Shown here piece after piece: positions 54,096 to 64,000 of a stretch of 64,000 nucleotides of DNA; within the stretch, counting starts at the first letter, position 1, and every line of letters starts with the position of its first letter. The translations under genes and the position numbers were made by a program. The notes under the pieces were generated by a model. It saw only the letters and a list, made by a program, of their open reading frames with translations. It searched no databases and was not told the origin of the DNA. This stretch comes from Glandiceps talaboti (taxonomy: Eukaryota; Hemichordata; Enteropneusta; Spengelidae), in NCBI RefSeq assembly GCF_964340395.1, contig NC_135561.1, positions 11,540,461-11,604,460 of the forward strand. Direction: 5' to 3'.

Positions 54096-54123
54096 TCGGA
54101 TGTATGCAAAGAATATCTCTATC

Positions 54124-54131
54124 TGACGTCA
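54124..54131. promoter_or_regulatory. CRE octamer TGACGTCA
   Basis: Exact octamer just beyond the 83-bp repeat. Function unknown. Confidence 0.3.
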
Positions 54132-54496
54132 CTTGTCATCATGCTTATTTAGATTTCTGGTACATTTCTCCTTTCTCTGATTCTGATGAAACTCTCCTCA
54201 ATCTTGGTGTAATGTCCTCAATTTTCATGTCCTGATAACATATACAAAAAAATTCATGATTATGCAAAAATAATAGGGTTTTTGCCTTCTGTGCTCCAAG
54301 ACTGGAATTCCACTTTAACAGTTGATTTTCTCCTTGTATATAGGTTTTTAAAATCTCTTATTAGAATTTGTTTTAATTTAGTAATTTTACCTGATGTGCA
54401 TTAATTCTTTTTTTGTATGGTATTTTTTAATGTCTCTTTTCACTATTGTGCAGTGCTTTTGAATATTTTATGAGAGGAAATGCTTTAGAAATGAAG

Positions 54497-54619
54497 ACAA
54501 CTGCAGAGCCAATCATGAACAAGCAAACGACATCTGCCCAATATACACACTTTTTCCAAAGTACTAACTTGAGAACAGTAACTGCCATAAATAGTAGATT
54601 GAGTGACAGGTTTGTTGAG

Positions 54620-54650
<31 letters not shown>

Positions 54651-54703
54651 TTGCATCGTCACACCACTTTAGACTGACTAGAAGCAATTATATTTTTTTG
54701 GCC
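54497..54703 (-). mobile_element. MITE copy 3, inverted and partial
   Basis: On the minus strand the sequence from 54703 reads GGCCAAAAAAATATAATTGC, TTCTAGTCAG, then AATTCTCAACAAACCTGTCA, CTCAAT, GGCAGTTACTGTTC and TTCATGATTGGCTCTGCAGT. These match the left and middle parts of the two complete elements in order. The second terminus is missing or too diverged to see. The internal poly(A), A28 at about 54625-54652 on the plus strand, corresponds to the T-run of the other copies. It lies 60 bp beyond the stop codon of the zinc-finger exon. Confidence 0.75.
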
Positions 54704-54764
54704 TCAATGTATATGCCTTCAAATCATTGGATATCTTGAAATGGCTTCATGTCGACCTGTTTAG

Positions 54765-55601
54765 TTAAAAAAGCTCAATTGTGCTAACCTGTGTAGTTAT
54801 CTGTATTTGCTGCTGAAGTTGACACACATCCTGAGATGGAGTCTCGGACTTGTGTTCCTGACAGATGTATTCATCCTCCTGGCCAGTATATTGTTCTTGA
54901 CAACTATTATCCCCAGATTTGAAAGTCACCTCACACTCTTCCAAAGTTGAACTCTTGCAAGCTCCATGGCAACACACATGCATACGTAACTGAGTGATGA
55001 AACGAAATGTCATTCCGCAATGGTGACATTGGTGAGGCTTTTCTCTGCTATGTGTCAACATATGGTATTTGAAAGACTCCTTGCATGCATATTTCCGATC
55101 ACACCCTGCGTAATCACATTTGAATTGTTTAATCTCAGAATGTGAATTCTTCATGTGTTTTTCTGTATAATTCACAGTTTTGAATATCTTTCCACAAATG
55201 GGGCAAGGTCTTGATAACGATTCTGTGATTTCCGTTCCACCAACAAGGCTTGGCTTGCCATTGAAATTAGACACCCAGCTCTCTGTGCTGTCACATGGTT
55301 TTGTTTTTGTTTCTTTCTTGGCTCCTCGACTTGAACTGATTTCAAAACAGGACCTTCCTGTATAATCTACATCTGCCAGAGACATTTCCACACCCTTGTA
55401 CTTCCATTGTACAGTACAGAAATCTAATAAACCACCTTCATCCTTCTCATTCTCACTGCTTTCTCTTTCTGCGTCATCGTCAGTTTCAATCTGGCTGTAG
55501 ACGGACTCTCTCAAGTCCACGATGCCAAACGTATCATTTTCAGAACTCATGCTTACAACCATGTTGGTTGGGTTCAGTGTACTACTTAGATTCTCTTTAC
55601 C
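54765..55601 (-). CDS. C2H2 zinc-finger protein exon, three fingers
   Basis: The frame opens after a minus-strand acceptor (TTTCCTTTATTAG, whose TAG is also the last in-frame stop). It begins GKENLSSTLNPTNMVVSMSS in phase 0 and ends IELF before TAA. Numbering from the ATG at 55562 (265 aa), an acidic region (residues 20-45) precedes three fingers: 120-141 (CX2C-X12-HX4H), 149-171 (CX4C-X12-HX3H) and 179-199 (CX2C-X12-HX3H). All zinc ligands are present. The linker SREKPHQ before finger 3 resembles the TGEKP-type linker. The C-terminal tail is Gln/Glu-rich. A role in nuclear DNA binding is inferred from the fingers; the family is not recognised. A weak donor (CAG/GTTAGC) near 54778 could let it continue into another exon. 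It lies 1.3 kb downstream of the Schnurri stop on the same strand. It may be a separate gene, whose first exon I could not find, or an alternative 3' exon. Confidence 0.8.
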   Translation of the reverse strand, partial: GKENLSSTLNPTNMVVSMSSENDTFGIVDLRESVYSQIETDDDAERESSENEKDEGGLLDFCTVQWKYKGVEMSLADVDYTGRSCFEISSSRGAKKETKTKPCDSTESWVSNFNGKPSLVGGTEITESLSRPCPICGKIFKTVNYTEKHMKNSHSEIKQFKCDYAGCDRKYACKESFKYHMLTHSREKPHQCHHCGMTFRFITQLRMHVCCHGACKSSTLEECEVTFKSGDNSCQEQYTGQEDEYICQEHKSETPSQDVCQLQQQIQITTQVSTIELF

Positions 55602-56913
55602 CTAATAAAGGAAATCCCATACATTTTTTATCAGTTGCTTGTACAGAGCTAAAAACTACCCAATAGGTTGGAGAAGTTACAACATAAACTTTAGCTCCTG
55701 ATTTTAAATTGATAAGCATATCACTAGGGCCCTCCCTTGAATATAATGGTTAAGTCTTAGACATTATAGGCAGTGCTCTCCCTTTGGAATAATGGTAAAG
55801 TCATAGAAATAGTGAGCGGGGCTCTCCCTTTGGAATGATGGTTAACTCTCAGAAAATAGTCAGTGCTCCCCCTTGAGAGAAACGGTTAAGTTTTCAAAAT
55901 AACAAGTATAGCTCTCCCTTGAGAATAATGGTTAAGTCTTACAAATAACAAGCAAGGCTCTCCCTTGAGGATAATGGTTAAGTCTTACAAATGATTGGCA
56001 CAGCTCTCCCTTGATAATAATGGTTTGGTCATTTGGATTTACATAACAATGCAACATAGTATCTAGTGTTCCTTTTGTTTGTACATAATTTGGAACTCAC
56101 AACTTTACACTATGGTGCGGGATGGGTGGGGGGGTGGGGTGTCGGCTGAATCACACACAAATATAATCGTATGTATTTAAACACTTGTCATGAATTATTC
56201 ATTTTTTTCAATTCAAAATTAGATACTAGAAATAAAAATATTCAAAACAAATATTACCGTATCCAATTAATTTGAAATCAACTTTGAAGTAAAATTATAA
56301 TCAATTAAGAAATTAGTATGTCACTTATATAAAAACTTATAACATACAAGGAGAGTGTCAACATACAATTATTCCTTCTTGATCATTTAGTAACTGGGCT
56401 ACTATGGTATAAAAGCATGTCTTTTCATGCAATTATTATATAAAACAAAAATTGTATAAATGTTTACAACGACAAAATCATATGCTATTTGCATTTGAAC
56501 TTATGTAGCTCTATTGCATCCACTGGGAAACATAATCATAAACATTTTGCACATGGACATTACCATTATTTTGATACCAGACAAACTTGAATTTTCTGGG
56601 AAATGTAACTTAATTTGCAAGCAACTGATAGAAATCATATGGGATATGCCTTCATGCAGAGTAAGTTGAGAAGATGATATGAAGGTGCAAAACGAAAATC
56701 AAAGTCAGCTGTTCATTTACAGGCAGTTGCTGTATGGTTCTATTCCGGCGGTACTTCACATACAGACACTTGTTTAACATATGAATAGAACATGGCCCAT
56801 TCCAGGTTGTTTGTTGAACAATGTCTTTTGGGATTTCAGATAACTTTGCAGTACAATATCATGGCAGGAATCATTAAATTCTTCAAATAAAAGCATGGTT
56901 TTCTAAAGTGTTT
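55602..56913 (-). other. Intron or 3' UTR between the two zinc-finger coding regions
   Basis: No coding exon was seen. The 45-bp minisatellite lies within it. A donor-like GTGAGT on the minus strand occurs near 56094-56099. No minus-strand AATAAA was found between the Schnurri stop and the next exon, so where the Schnurri transcript ends is not visible. Confidence 0.4.
55725..56035. repeat. ~45-bp minisatellite, seven copies
   Basis: The unit is GCTCTCCCTTGAGAATAATG followed by GTTAAGTCTTACAAATAACAAGCA. CTCCCTT landmarks fall about 45-46 bp apart from 55732 to about 56005. Copies differ by several substitutions. Confidence 0.9.
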
Positions 56914-56982
56914 CTACGAACTCTTAGAAGAAGCTGCAGCAGTTGTTGTAGTTGTTGTTATTGTTGTTGGCAATGACTGTTG

Positions 56983-57015
<33 letters not shown>

Positions 57016-60000
57016 AGTAGTCCTCGCAGGAGACTGTGTATGTGATTTGTCCCCACTATCTGTTGTCTGTGTACTCTGCAAGTTGTTATTACTTGCCTGG
57101 CATTCTTTGCCTGCATTGTCCATCTCATCACTTTCTTCTGTTCTACTAACTCCCTCAGTCGCACTTTCCCAACTCTCTTTCCTTGTTTTTGAATTATCCG
57201 GAGCATCATCTTCCGGACTCTTAATTGATCTGTCTGATTCTTCACTAGGACTAAGCACAAGGAGTTCGGAGTCTGATGATGGGCTTTTCTCAGATGCTTC
57301 TTCATCAGTTTTGTCAAGAGGGAGACCTTTTCCTTGTCTGTCAATAGCATTCAAGTGTAACTTGGATCTCAAATGTTTAGCTAGGTGTCCAGGTATTCTG
57401 AATGCAATCTGACATTCTTTGCATTTAAAAGGTCTTGGATCATGACTGCTATCCGATGTTGGCAGTTCTACAGCATCCACTTTAGATAAATGCAACTGCG
57501 AACGTTCATGCTTTTGGAGGTGTCCCTTAGTCCTAAATGGTATACCACATTCTTTGCATATGAATGGCCGATCATCAGCATGTATTCTCATATGAATACG
57601 AAGCTGACTAGGTTTTAAAAACTCCTTCAAACAAACACTACATTTAAGTAGTCCTGGACTTGTTTGAATTTCTTTGGACGATTCTTCAGGTGATGCTGGA
57701 AGATTTGGTTTAGAGTGTGGCGAATGAGGCATCAAGACAATTGACTTATTATCTATCTGTAACATTCTTTGCACTGCAATGGTACTCATGACAGCATGTT
57801 GCTGTGTTGTTGTCATAGTAACATCAGCTGTTGTTGAGTGGTGTGTCATGCTTGGCATTCGACCTGGCAATGCTTCTTCTGGACTCAGTTGACGAGGAGG
57901 AGGTCGGGACAACAACAGTTGTTTGATGGCACTGGAACCTGGCATTTTAGAATGTTGTAAGGGTTGCATCATCCTGGCTTCAGAATGAAGAGCGACTGCA
58001 CCCTGTGGCATCTGTATCAAAGTCTGACTAGATGGAGGATAGCTTTGTGAAGACACAGGAAGACTTTGATGTGACTGGTGTGTTTTACCGCCCTTGGACT
58101 GCTGTAATGAAATATTCAGTGCAGCAGCAACCTGGTATGGTAACTGTCCACTTGATGTCTGATGAGCTGATGATGATGATATGGGAGTCCCACCTGCTGA
58201 CTGCTTTGATGTTGATGTGACAAGTGAGAGAGGCATTGCAATATTTCCCACACCAGGAGGCTGTGGCGGTGCTCTTTCTGATGAAGATGGGAGAGTAGCT
58301 GGTAACTTATATATTGTGGGTTGTGACAATGCTGCTCCAAGAATAGATACTTTCTTTGGTGACATTTGTTTCTCTGAGGCTGCTGGTTGATCAGCTGATG
58401 CTGCTGGTCTTGAGGATGGCTGGGGTTGAGCTAGAATTGCTCCAATAACAGACTGTCGCTGTGATCCAATTGCTTTAGTGTCAGTAGATGTTTGAAAATG
58501 CTGGATTTTCCTTTTAGGAGATTGCTGTTGTTGTTGTTTTTGTTTTTGTTGTTGTTTTTGTTGTTGCTGGGATAGTTCTACACTGGCAATGGACTGCTGT
58601 TGTGAAGTTGTTGTTGTCATTGATTCAGTCAAAGAAAGTAACTGTGATGGAATTTTAGATTGCGATTTAGTTGGACATGGTGTTGATTTGGACAAAGGAG
58701 TTGGTACAGCTGATTCCTCTACTGTTGCTTCTGAACAAATAGATTCAGTATACTGGCTTTGTGGCAATTCTGATTCTGGGGACAAAACAGGAGCTTTCCA
58801 TTTTCCTGCAGATTGTTTTTGCAATGTTGTTGATTCAGATAAAGAAGTTGGCACTGATGAGTGTTCTGCTGGTTGTTTCTCTGGCAACGTTGCTTGAGTC
58901 GGGGAAGATGTCATTGCTTGTGTCTGTTGTAAATTTGGTGGATTCTTGGCAAATTCTGGTGTGTACTTAGAGGGCTCGCCTATCCCTGTGTTTACAGTGA
59001 CTGTATGTAGATGAGACGCTGCTGTTGTCCTTATGAGGGCTTGTTGCTGTGACAGTGTTGTCATGAATGCTGGTGTTGTTGACCCTGTCATAAATGCTGA
59101 TGTTGTTGATTCTGGAACAGACTGATGAGAACTAGTAAGGTATGATTTTGGTCCACTAGTGAAATGCTTGTACATCATAGAATCAGTGGCAAGTGTTGGT
59201 TGAGTTGATGTTTTCAATCCTAACACAAGATGTTGTTGTGCTGACATTGGATGTACAAATGATGCTGGCTGTTGTTGAAATTGTGAAGATGCTGGCTGTT
59301 GTTGAAATTGTGAAAATCCAAGCGACTGTTGTGGTGTGGACCATCGACTTGGACCAACAAGTCCTGATGATGGTGTATGTATGGAGCTGGTGAATGGCTT
59401 TCCTCTAAAAGTTGCAATCTCTTCAGACTTTTTTGCAATTGCTCTATCTGTCTTATCACTGTCCTCATCATCTGAAATAGGTTCTGTGTCTGGAGGTGCT
59501 ACTTTTGACATTCTCATTAATTTCCTAGGCACTGTTTCAGTACTAAGATTTGGACCTAAGGTATTGGCATCTTTTCTGGAATTAGAGGTAGCCACTGACA
59601 TCAGATTAATTGGTACATTTATTCCTTCTGGCACTGACTTGGCCGTATTTTCATATCGAAAATACATCTCTGGCATTATTCCTTCATTCTTAACTGAGAC
59701 AATATCTTGGAAAGTAAACCCTGTTTGGCCTTGAATGGCTGGTTGTCTTTTCCTTGTGTTTTCATTAGGAGATATAAGAGAGTCACCAAATTGTTGTTGA
59801 GGTTTGGCTTTAGATTGTTGATCAGAAGACCTCTGTAACTTTGCAAACTCTGGAACGACTAGAGTTGGACTTGGTATGACAAATCCGGCTGAAATTCCTG
59901 TCTGGTGTCCTCTTCCAGATGGGAAGAACACTTGGTTGGCTTCAGTCTTTCTGGGAGGTCTTGATGGTGCTGAGGATACTGACATTTTTCCACTGGTGAA

Positions 60001-63000
60001 AGCAGAAGGAATTTGTAGTGTGGAGCTAACAGCAACAGTTGCTGATCCAAGGCCCAGAGACTGGACAGCAACTTCATTGGTATTCACTGGCTGGACAATA
60101 ACTTTGGGTCCTGATATAAATTCCGTTCCGGGAATGTTTGTGGACTGCAGCAGAGAGGTTGATTGGGTAGTTGTTTGTGTTGTTGTGACCACTACAGGAG
60201 ATTTCAAACTCATACCAGTTGACATTAAAACTGGTGGAATAGCAGATGAGACAGGAAAGGTTGGAAGGGACAGTGGGTTGGATGCAACTGTAGCAGACAC
60301 ATTAACGGTAGATGGTATCTTCAGATAAATACTGCTTACAGGAGGAGTAGTCCCAACACTTGATGTTAAAGTTCCAGATTTTGATTGTGTGTTAACTTGA
60401 TTTGCAGTCTGAGCTGGAACAGTGCTTGTCTGATCAGACGTTGAATGACCGGATTGAGAGGAAGACACAAGAGTTGTCCATACTACATTACTACTAAGTG
60501 TTACTGTTGGCATTGCTAGTTGTGTTTGTACAACACTGGGAGTTGTTGGTTTCACAGTCTCTGTCACCTCAGTTTTCATGACAGCAGTTGGTGAAATTAC
60601 AGGTGATTTGGGTTGCACTTGTTGACCAAATGTTGACTCATTCACTCTTGTTGACACACGATATGCATACATGTTTGAAAGGTACGGTAACGGAGGGGTG
60701 ATGTGTCCATACTTATCAAGAATTGGAGGCGGATTAGAACACATTTTTGCTCCCTTCTGTGGCGACATCATCAAGGTTGGGGAAGAGTATGAATCAGATA
60801 GCTGATTTAAACGCTTGATATCTGTCACTTGTCCTTGCAAAGGCTGAGGTTGATGTTGATGTTGAAGCAACTGCTGTATCAATTGTCTATCCGCCATTTG
60901 TTTCTGTAGATTCAGCTGCTGCTTGTTGCTTAGATGTTGTGACAGTTTTCCCACAACTTCTGATTTGGTCAGTTTTCGCTCTGTTGTCTTTCCTTGAGAC
61001 TGTTCAGACTGTTGTGATTGTTGCTGTTGTTGTTGGTTCTCATGTTGTTGATGCTGTTGTTGCTGCTGTGCAGGTTTCTCACTTTTCACAGCTGCTTGTT
61101 CCTCAGTCATATTTTCTTCTGTACCTTGAGTTGTGCCAGATTCGAACTGTCCTTTGGTTCTGTTCTTCAGAGCATCAATTAACCCCCCTAATCTTGCATC
61201 TTTCTTAACTTGCATATCACTCCCTGATGCAGACATTGCTTCAGCTTCAAGCCCATCTTCAATCATGTTTTCAGACATTTGTTGAATCATCACTTGTCCA
61301 AAGGTATGCCCTGATACGATGGTGGTTGTAGCTACAGCTTGGTGTGCTACACTAAGTGAGATCTGAGGTCCTGTGTTACTGCAGGTCACAAGCTCCTTGA
61401 TGTCTGGGGCAGAGTCTCCTGGCTTGGCCATAGCAACAAAAGCTGGTTGATGGTCCACAGCAAGCTTCACTGAAGTAGAATCTGAAGATGATGAATCAAT
61501 TTCCATGGGTTGTTCCGAGTAGTTATCATCTCGCTCTCCATCAGATTCAGAGTCAGCAGAGTCTGTTCCCTCATCATCTTCATCATCTGAGAATTGGTGG
61601 TCATCATCCCTATCATCATACGGGTTCTGTCTATAATATGCCCCATCCAATGACTGATCTAAATCTCCATCATCACAGATAGGAGCACCATTGGCTAGGC
61701 ACTTCTTATTGTGTGCTTTAGACTTCATGTGTTTTGTCAGATTTCCTTTCGTCTTGAAGGAGAAGTTACAAAAGTTACAATGATACGGCCGAAGGTCAGT
61801 GTGTGTTCTAATGTGTTTTTTCAGCATACTTGGTTTCTTGCATCGAATTCCACATTCTTCACAAACATATTTACCACGACCTCTTCCCCTTACATAGACA
61901 TAGTCCTCATTGGATTTGTAACCACCTTGGAAGATAGGAATTCTGCTAGGTTCAGTCTTTTCAAGCAATTCTTTCATTTTTCTCTCTTTGATTTTTCTCT
62001 CTATTAACTCCTGCATCATAGTATCTTGAGTCTGTTCTCTTGGGGGAAGATCTTTACTGCCATTACTACTTGTGCTACTAGTGGGTGTTAAAAGTGGTTC
62101 AGATGAGTCTGCTTCTTTCTTCACGGTGGCATCTTGGGTCTTGGCAGCATAGTTGTAATTCCAAAGACTTGAGTGTGTCAAGTTACCAGCTCCTCTGGGT
62201 GTGATTGCCGCAGATACAAAAAAAGGTCCACATTTCTTTATTTTAGAGGAATTGTACAATGATAACAACACCTTAGTTGGCATGCCAAGAGGGTTGGTAT
62301 TCTGGTTTCCAACTCTCCAATTTGAGTACATAGAAATTGCGTGATTAGCACCCTGTTCAACGTACATGGGCTGAGGTCGCTGAAGACAGCAGAATGTTAC
62401 ATGGGTAAGAGCTTGAAGAGTTGCTGGTGCATTGCCGTAAGGAACATGAGCATACAAGACAGCACCGACAGGTGTCCCAGGAGTCACTGGAGTTGTTATT
62501 CTCTGGGCTGTAACAGAAATAGGCTCTCCAGGTCTGAAAATGAGTAGCTTTGGTGGCACAGGACCTCCTGAAAACTCTGTACTTCTCTGTATTTCATTTT
62601 GTGACTGTGCAGATGCAAGGCTTGGAGAAATAGTTGTAATAGCAATGATTTGACTGCTTGTCAAATGTCCTGGAAGAAACGGTGATAACACAACAGGTCT
62701 AGATTGTACAGATGATGATGCAGGCACTGGAGACATAACAACTGGGGAAGCAGGAACTGTTGTAGGTGGAGATGGCTGAATTCCAGAAGACATCACTGGT
62801 TTCACAGTAGGTGAGATTTGAAGTACATGAGCAGCAGCTGTTGGTGCTGCACCTGGTTGACAAACTGCAAGTGAAGGACTTGTTGCAGCAATTGTTTCAG
62901 CAACAGTTGGTTGGATGGCTGTGGTTGACACACATACTGAATGAACAGAAACTGATTGAACAGTAACAGGAGATACAGCAACTGACTGGACGACTGCAGG

Positions 63001-64000
63001 AGATGTTGTTATTGATTGGATTACAGGCGATGACATACAAACTGGTTGTACAGAACTTGGCGATACACATTTTGGTTGCACAGAAACTGGTGACACACAC
63101 ATTGGTTGTTCAGAAACTGGTTGCACTGATACTGATGACACACACATTGGTTGTACGGAAACTGATGACACACTTATTGGTTGCACAGAAACTGATGACA
63201 TACTTATTGGTTGCACAGAAACTGATGACATGTTTATTGGTTGCACAGAGACTTGTGATGCAGACTGTGGATGTACAGAGACAGGAGGCTCAGTTAGTCT
63301 GGGAACACTTGTTGAAATTGTTGGCAAGTTTAAACCAGTGGTTACAGATTCAAATGAAGATTTTCTGTTCAAACATAGAGCAGGAGTTACTGGGATTTCT
63401 ATTGATAGATCTGTTGGTCTCTTGGCCTTCTGAATCTGACTGGGGTTGAAAACAAAGTCTTCTGGTAGAGGAGGTATTCTTGAATAATCTGTAACTTTAC
63501 GTGGTGACTGTATTGGAACTTGACTGCTTACACTAGTTGTGGTTGTAGAACACATAGTTGTATCTACAATGTTCTCAAGTTGTTGTTTCTGCTTCAACAG
63601 AGTAATTTTAGTGATGTCGAGAGGAGGTAATTGTGAGTAATCCAGAATTATTCTTTGCTTTGGTATTTCTGTATCTTCTTGATATGCTGTTAATATTGAA
63701 ACATGTTTTTCAGTTCTGTTACTGGCATGACACATTTCTTGATTTTGATATATTTCAAGTTTCTCTTCTGAATCTGAAATTTTTGATTCAGATGATGTCC
63801 TTGTCCTTGGCATTTTGGCTCTTTCTAAATCAGGTGATGTCCTTGAGTCAACCAGCTTGGCTCTTTCTAAATCGAGTGATGTTCTTGAGTCAACCAACTT
63901 GGCTCTTTCTAAATCGAGTGATGTCCTTGAGTCAGCCCTATTGACTCTTTCAGAATCAGGTGACACACTTGAACAAGTCCTATTGGCTCTTTCTATTTCT
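56914..64000 (-). CDS. shn: Schnurri/HIVEP-family zinc-finger transcription factor (5' part beyond window)
   Basis: One uninterrupted frame runs from the window edge to TAG at 56914. A GTG at 63966 is not a start, as the frame is open beyond it, so at least 2,361 codons are present. Residues below count from that GTG. Five 14-residue repeats (around DSRTSLDLERAKLV) lead to the motifs DYSQLPPLDI and DYSRIPPLPEDF, then decapeptide VSVQP repeats (~230-345). The ZAS finger pair (~699-755) reads KYVCEECGIRCKKPSMLKKH and CNFCNFSFKTKGNLTKHM, essentially the second ZAS domain of HIVEP1-3, followed by an acidic tract. Ser/Thr/Pro/Gln-rich linkers follow. Three fingers close the protein: 2109-2129, 2137-2159 and 2182-2204. 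Poly-Thr lies near the C-terminus. HIVEP/Schnurri proteins are nuclear factors that bind kappaB-like DNA and, in flies, act with Mad/Medea in Dpp/BMP repression through C-terminal fingers. ZAS1 is expected upstream. The family is certain. Symbol by homology. Confidence 0.95.
56938..57015 (-). repeat. Coding trinucleotide repeat (poly-Thr)
   Basis: GTT/TTG repeats on the plus strand encode two Thr tracts near the C-terminus of the Schnurri protein. The repeat is probably polymorphic in length. A +1 frame over it reads poly-Gln and is a shadow. Confidence 0.85.
57355..57642 (-). other. Coding block for the C-terminal triple zinc finger
   Basis: Finger A CSVCLKEFLKPSQLRIHMRI-H and finger B CKECGIPFRTKGHLQKHERS-QLH are joined by the 7-residue linker ADDRPFI. 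Finger C CKECQIAFRIPGHLAKHLRS-KLH follows after 22 residues. Fingers B and C have an HX5H spacing. The two-plus-one spacing matches what is known of the Drosophila Schnurri C-terminal fingers, from memory. Confidence 0.85.
61700..61875 (-). other. Coding block for the ZAS zinc-finger pair
   Basis: Two consecutive C2H2 fingers with all ligands, CX2C-X12-HX3H and CX2C-X12-HX5H, joined by TDLRPYH. They are followed by an Asp/Glu/Ser tract (DDEDDEGTDSADSESDGERD), the acidic part of the ZAS domain. Confidence 0.95.
62930..63275 (-). repeat. Coding 30-bp repeats (decapeptide SSVSVQPISM type)
   Basis: About 11 in-frame units of ten residues, best conserved at 63050-63275 and decaying toward the lower coordinates into VQS/IQS variants. 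They encode a low-complexity Ser/Val/Gln/Pro linker. Confidence 0.85.
63780..64000 (-). repeat. Coding 42-bp repeats (14 residues)
   Basis: Units of the form DSRTSLDLERAKLV, two identical at protein level, one close, and two diverged ones at the window edge (CSSVSPDSERVNRA and a partial EIERANRT). They are predicted to be charged and helical or disordered. The array may continue beyond the window. Confidence 0.85.

Noticed and set aside
53809-54132. 107-aa minus-strand frame as a repeat protein
   Set aside because: It crosses an 81-86-bp tandem repeat whose period is not a multiple of three, so successive copies are read in different frames.
56958-57350. Gln-rich 130-aa minus frame and several plus frames inside 56.9-64 kb
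   Set aside because: Shadows of the Schnurri coding exon in other frames.

Overview
This window reads as the AT-rich (roughly 36% G+C by eye) nuclear genome of an invertebrate animal. It has spliced exons with AG acceptors and GT donors, a Kozak-type start, very many long microsatellites, a tRNA-derived SINE and short inverted-repeat transposons. No bacterial-style operon, CRISPR array, rRNA or complete tRNA gene was seen. The phylum cannot be fixed from the sequence alone. The Schnurri/HIVEP protein at the right end carries a C-terminal three-finger block known from ecdysozoan Schnurri proteins and absent from vertebrate HIVEPs, which argues against a vertebrate.

Layout. Positions 1 to about 22,690 hold no gene I can defend. 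They contain simple repeats, a nested hairpin cluster with a near-perfect ~105-bp foldback (421-811), a PIF/Harbinger-like MITE with TTA target duplications (3207-3737), a hairpin-forming 30-bp satellite (9357-9520) and a SINE with a (TAAA)n tail (18027-18402). At 22,690-23,195 a CpG-richer stretch leads into a first coding exon (23073-23195, plus strand, 41 codons, phase 0, good donor). The next convincing coding block is a terminal exon at 42118-42975, plus strand, with a phase-0 acceptor and a C-terminal coiled coil. The two exons are phase-compatible and could form one gene with a ~19-kb intron; this is inference. Between them lie microsatellites, a TA-flanked foldback (27247-27509) and a 43-bp minisatellite (about 36318-36945). 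The terminal exon is followed by a short 3' UTR with AATAAA and by four tandem CGCCATNTT motifs at its stop codon.

Positions 43.6-54.7 kb are mostly non-coding, with a second complete MITE (47006-47341), paired CRE palindromes (47897-47927), short tandem repeats and an inverted partial MITE copy (about 54497-54703). From about 50.1 kb rightward long microsatellites nearly disappear. Two minus-strand zinc-finger coding regions follow. One is an exon (54765-55601) with an acidic N-terminal part and three C2H2 fingers. The other is a 7.1-kb uninterrupted coding exon of a large Schnurri/HIVEP-family transcription factor (56914 to beyond 64000), with the conserved ZAS finger pair, an acidic tract, long Ser/Thr/Pro/Gln-rich linkers and three C-terminal fingers.

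The main points for follow-up are the retained C-terminal triple-finger module of the Schnurri protein, the MITE family (one copy carries a secondary insertion), two long foldbacks, and an excess of the exact CRE octamer TGACGTCA (12 copies found by eye against about 0.7 expected).
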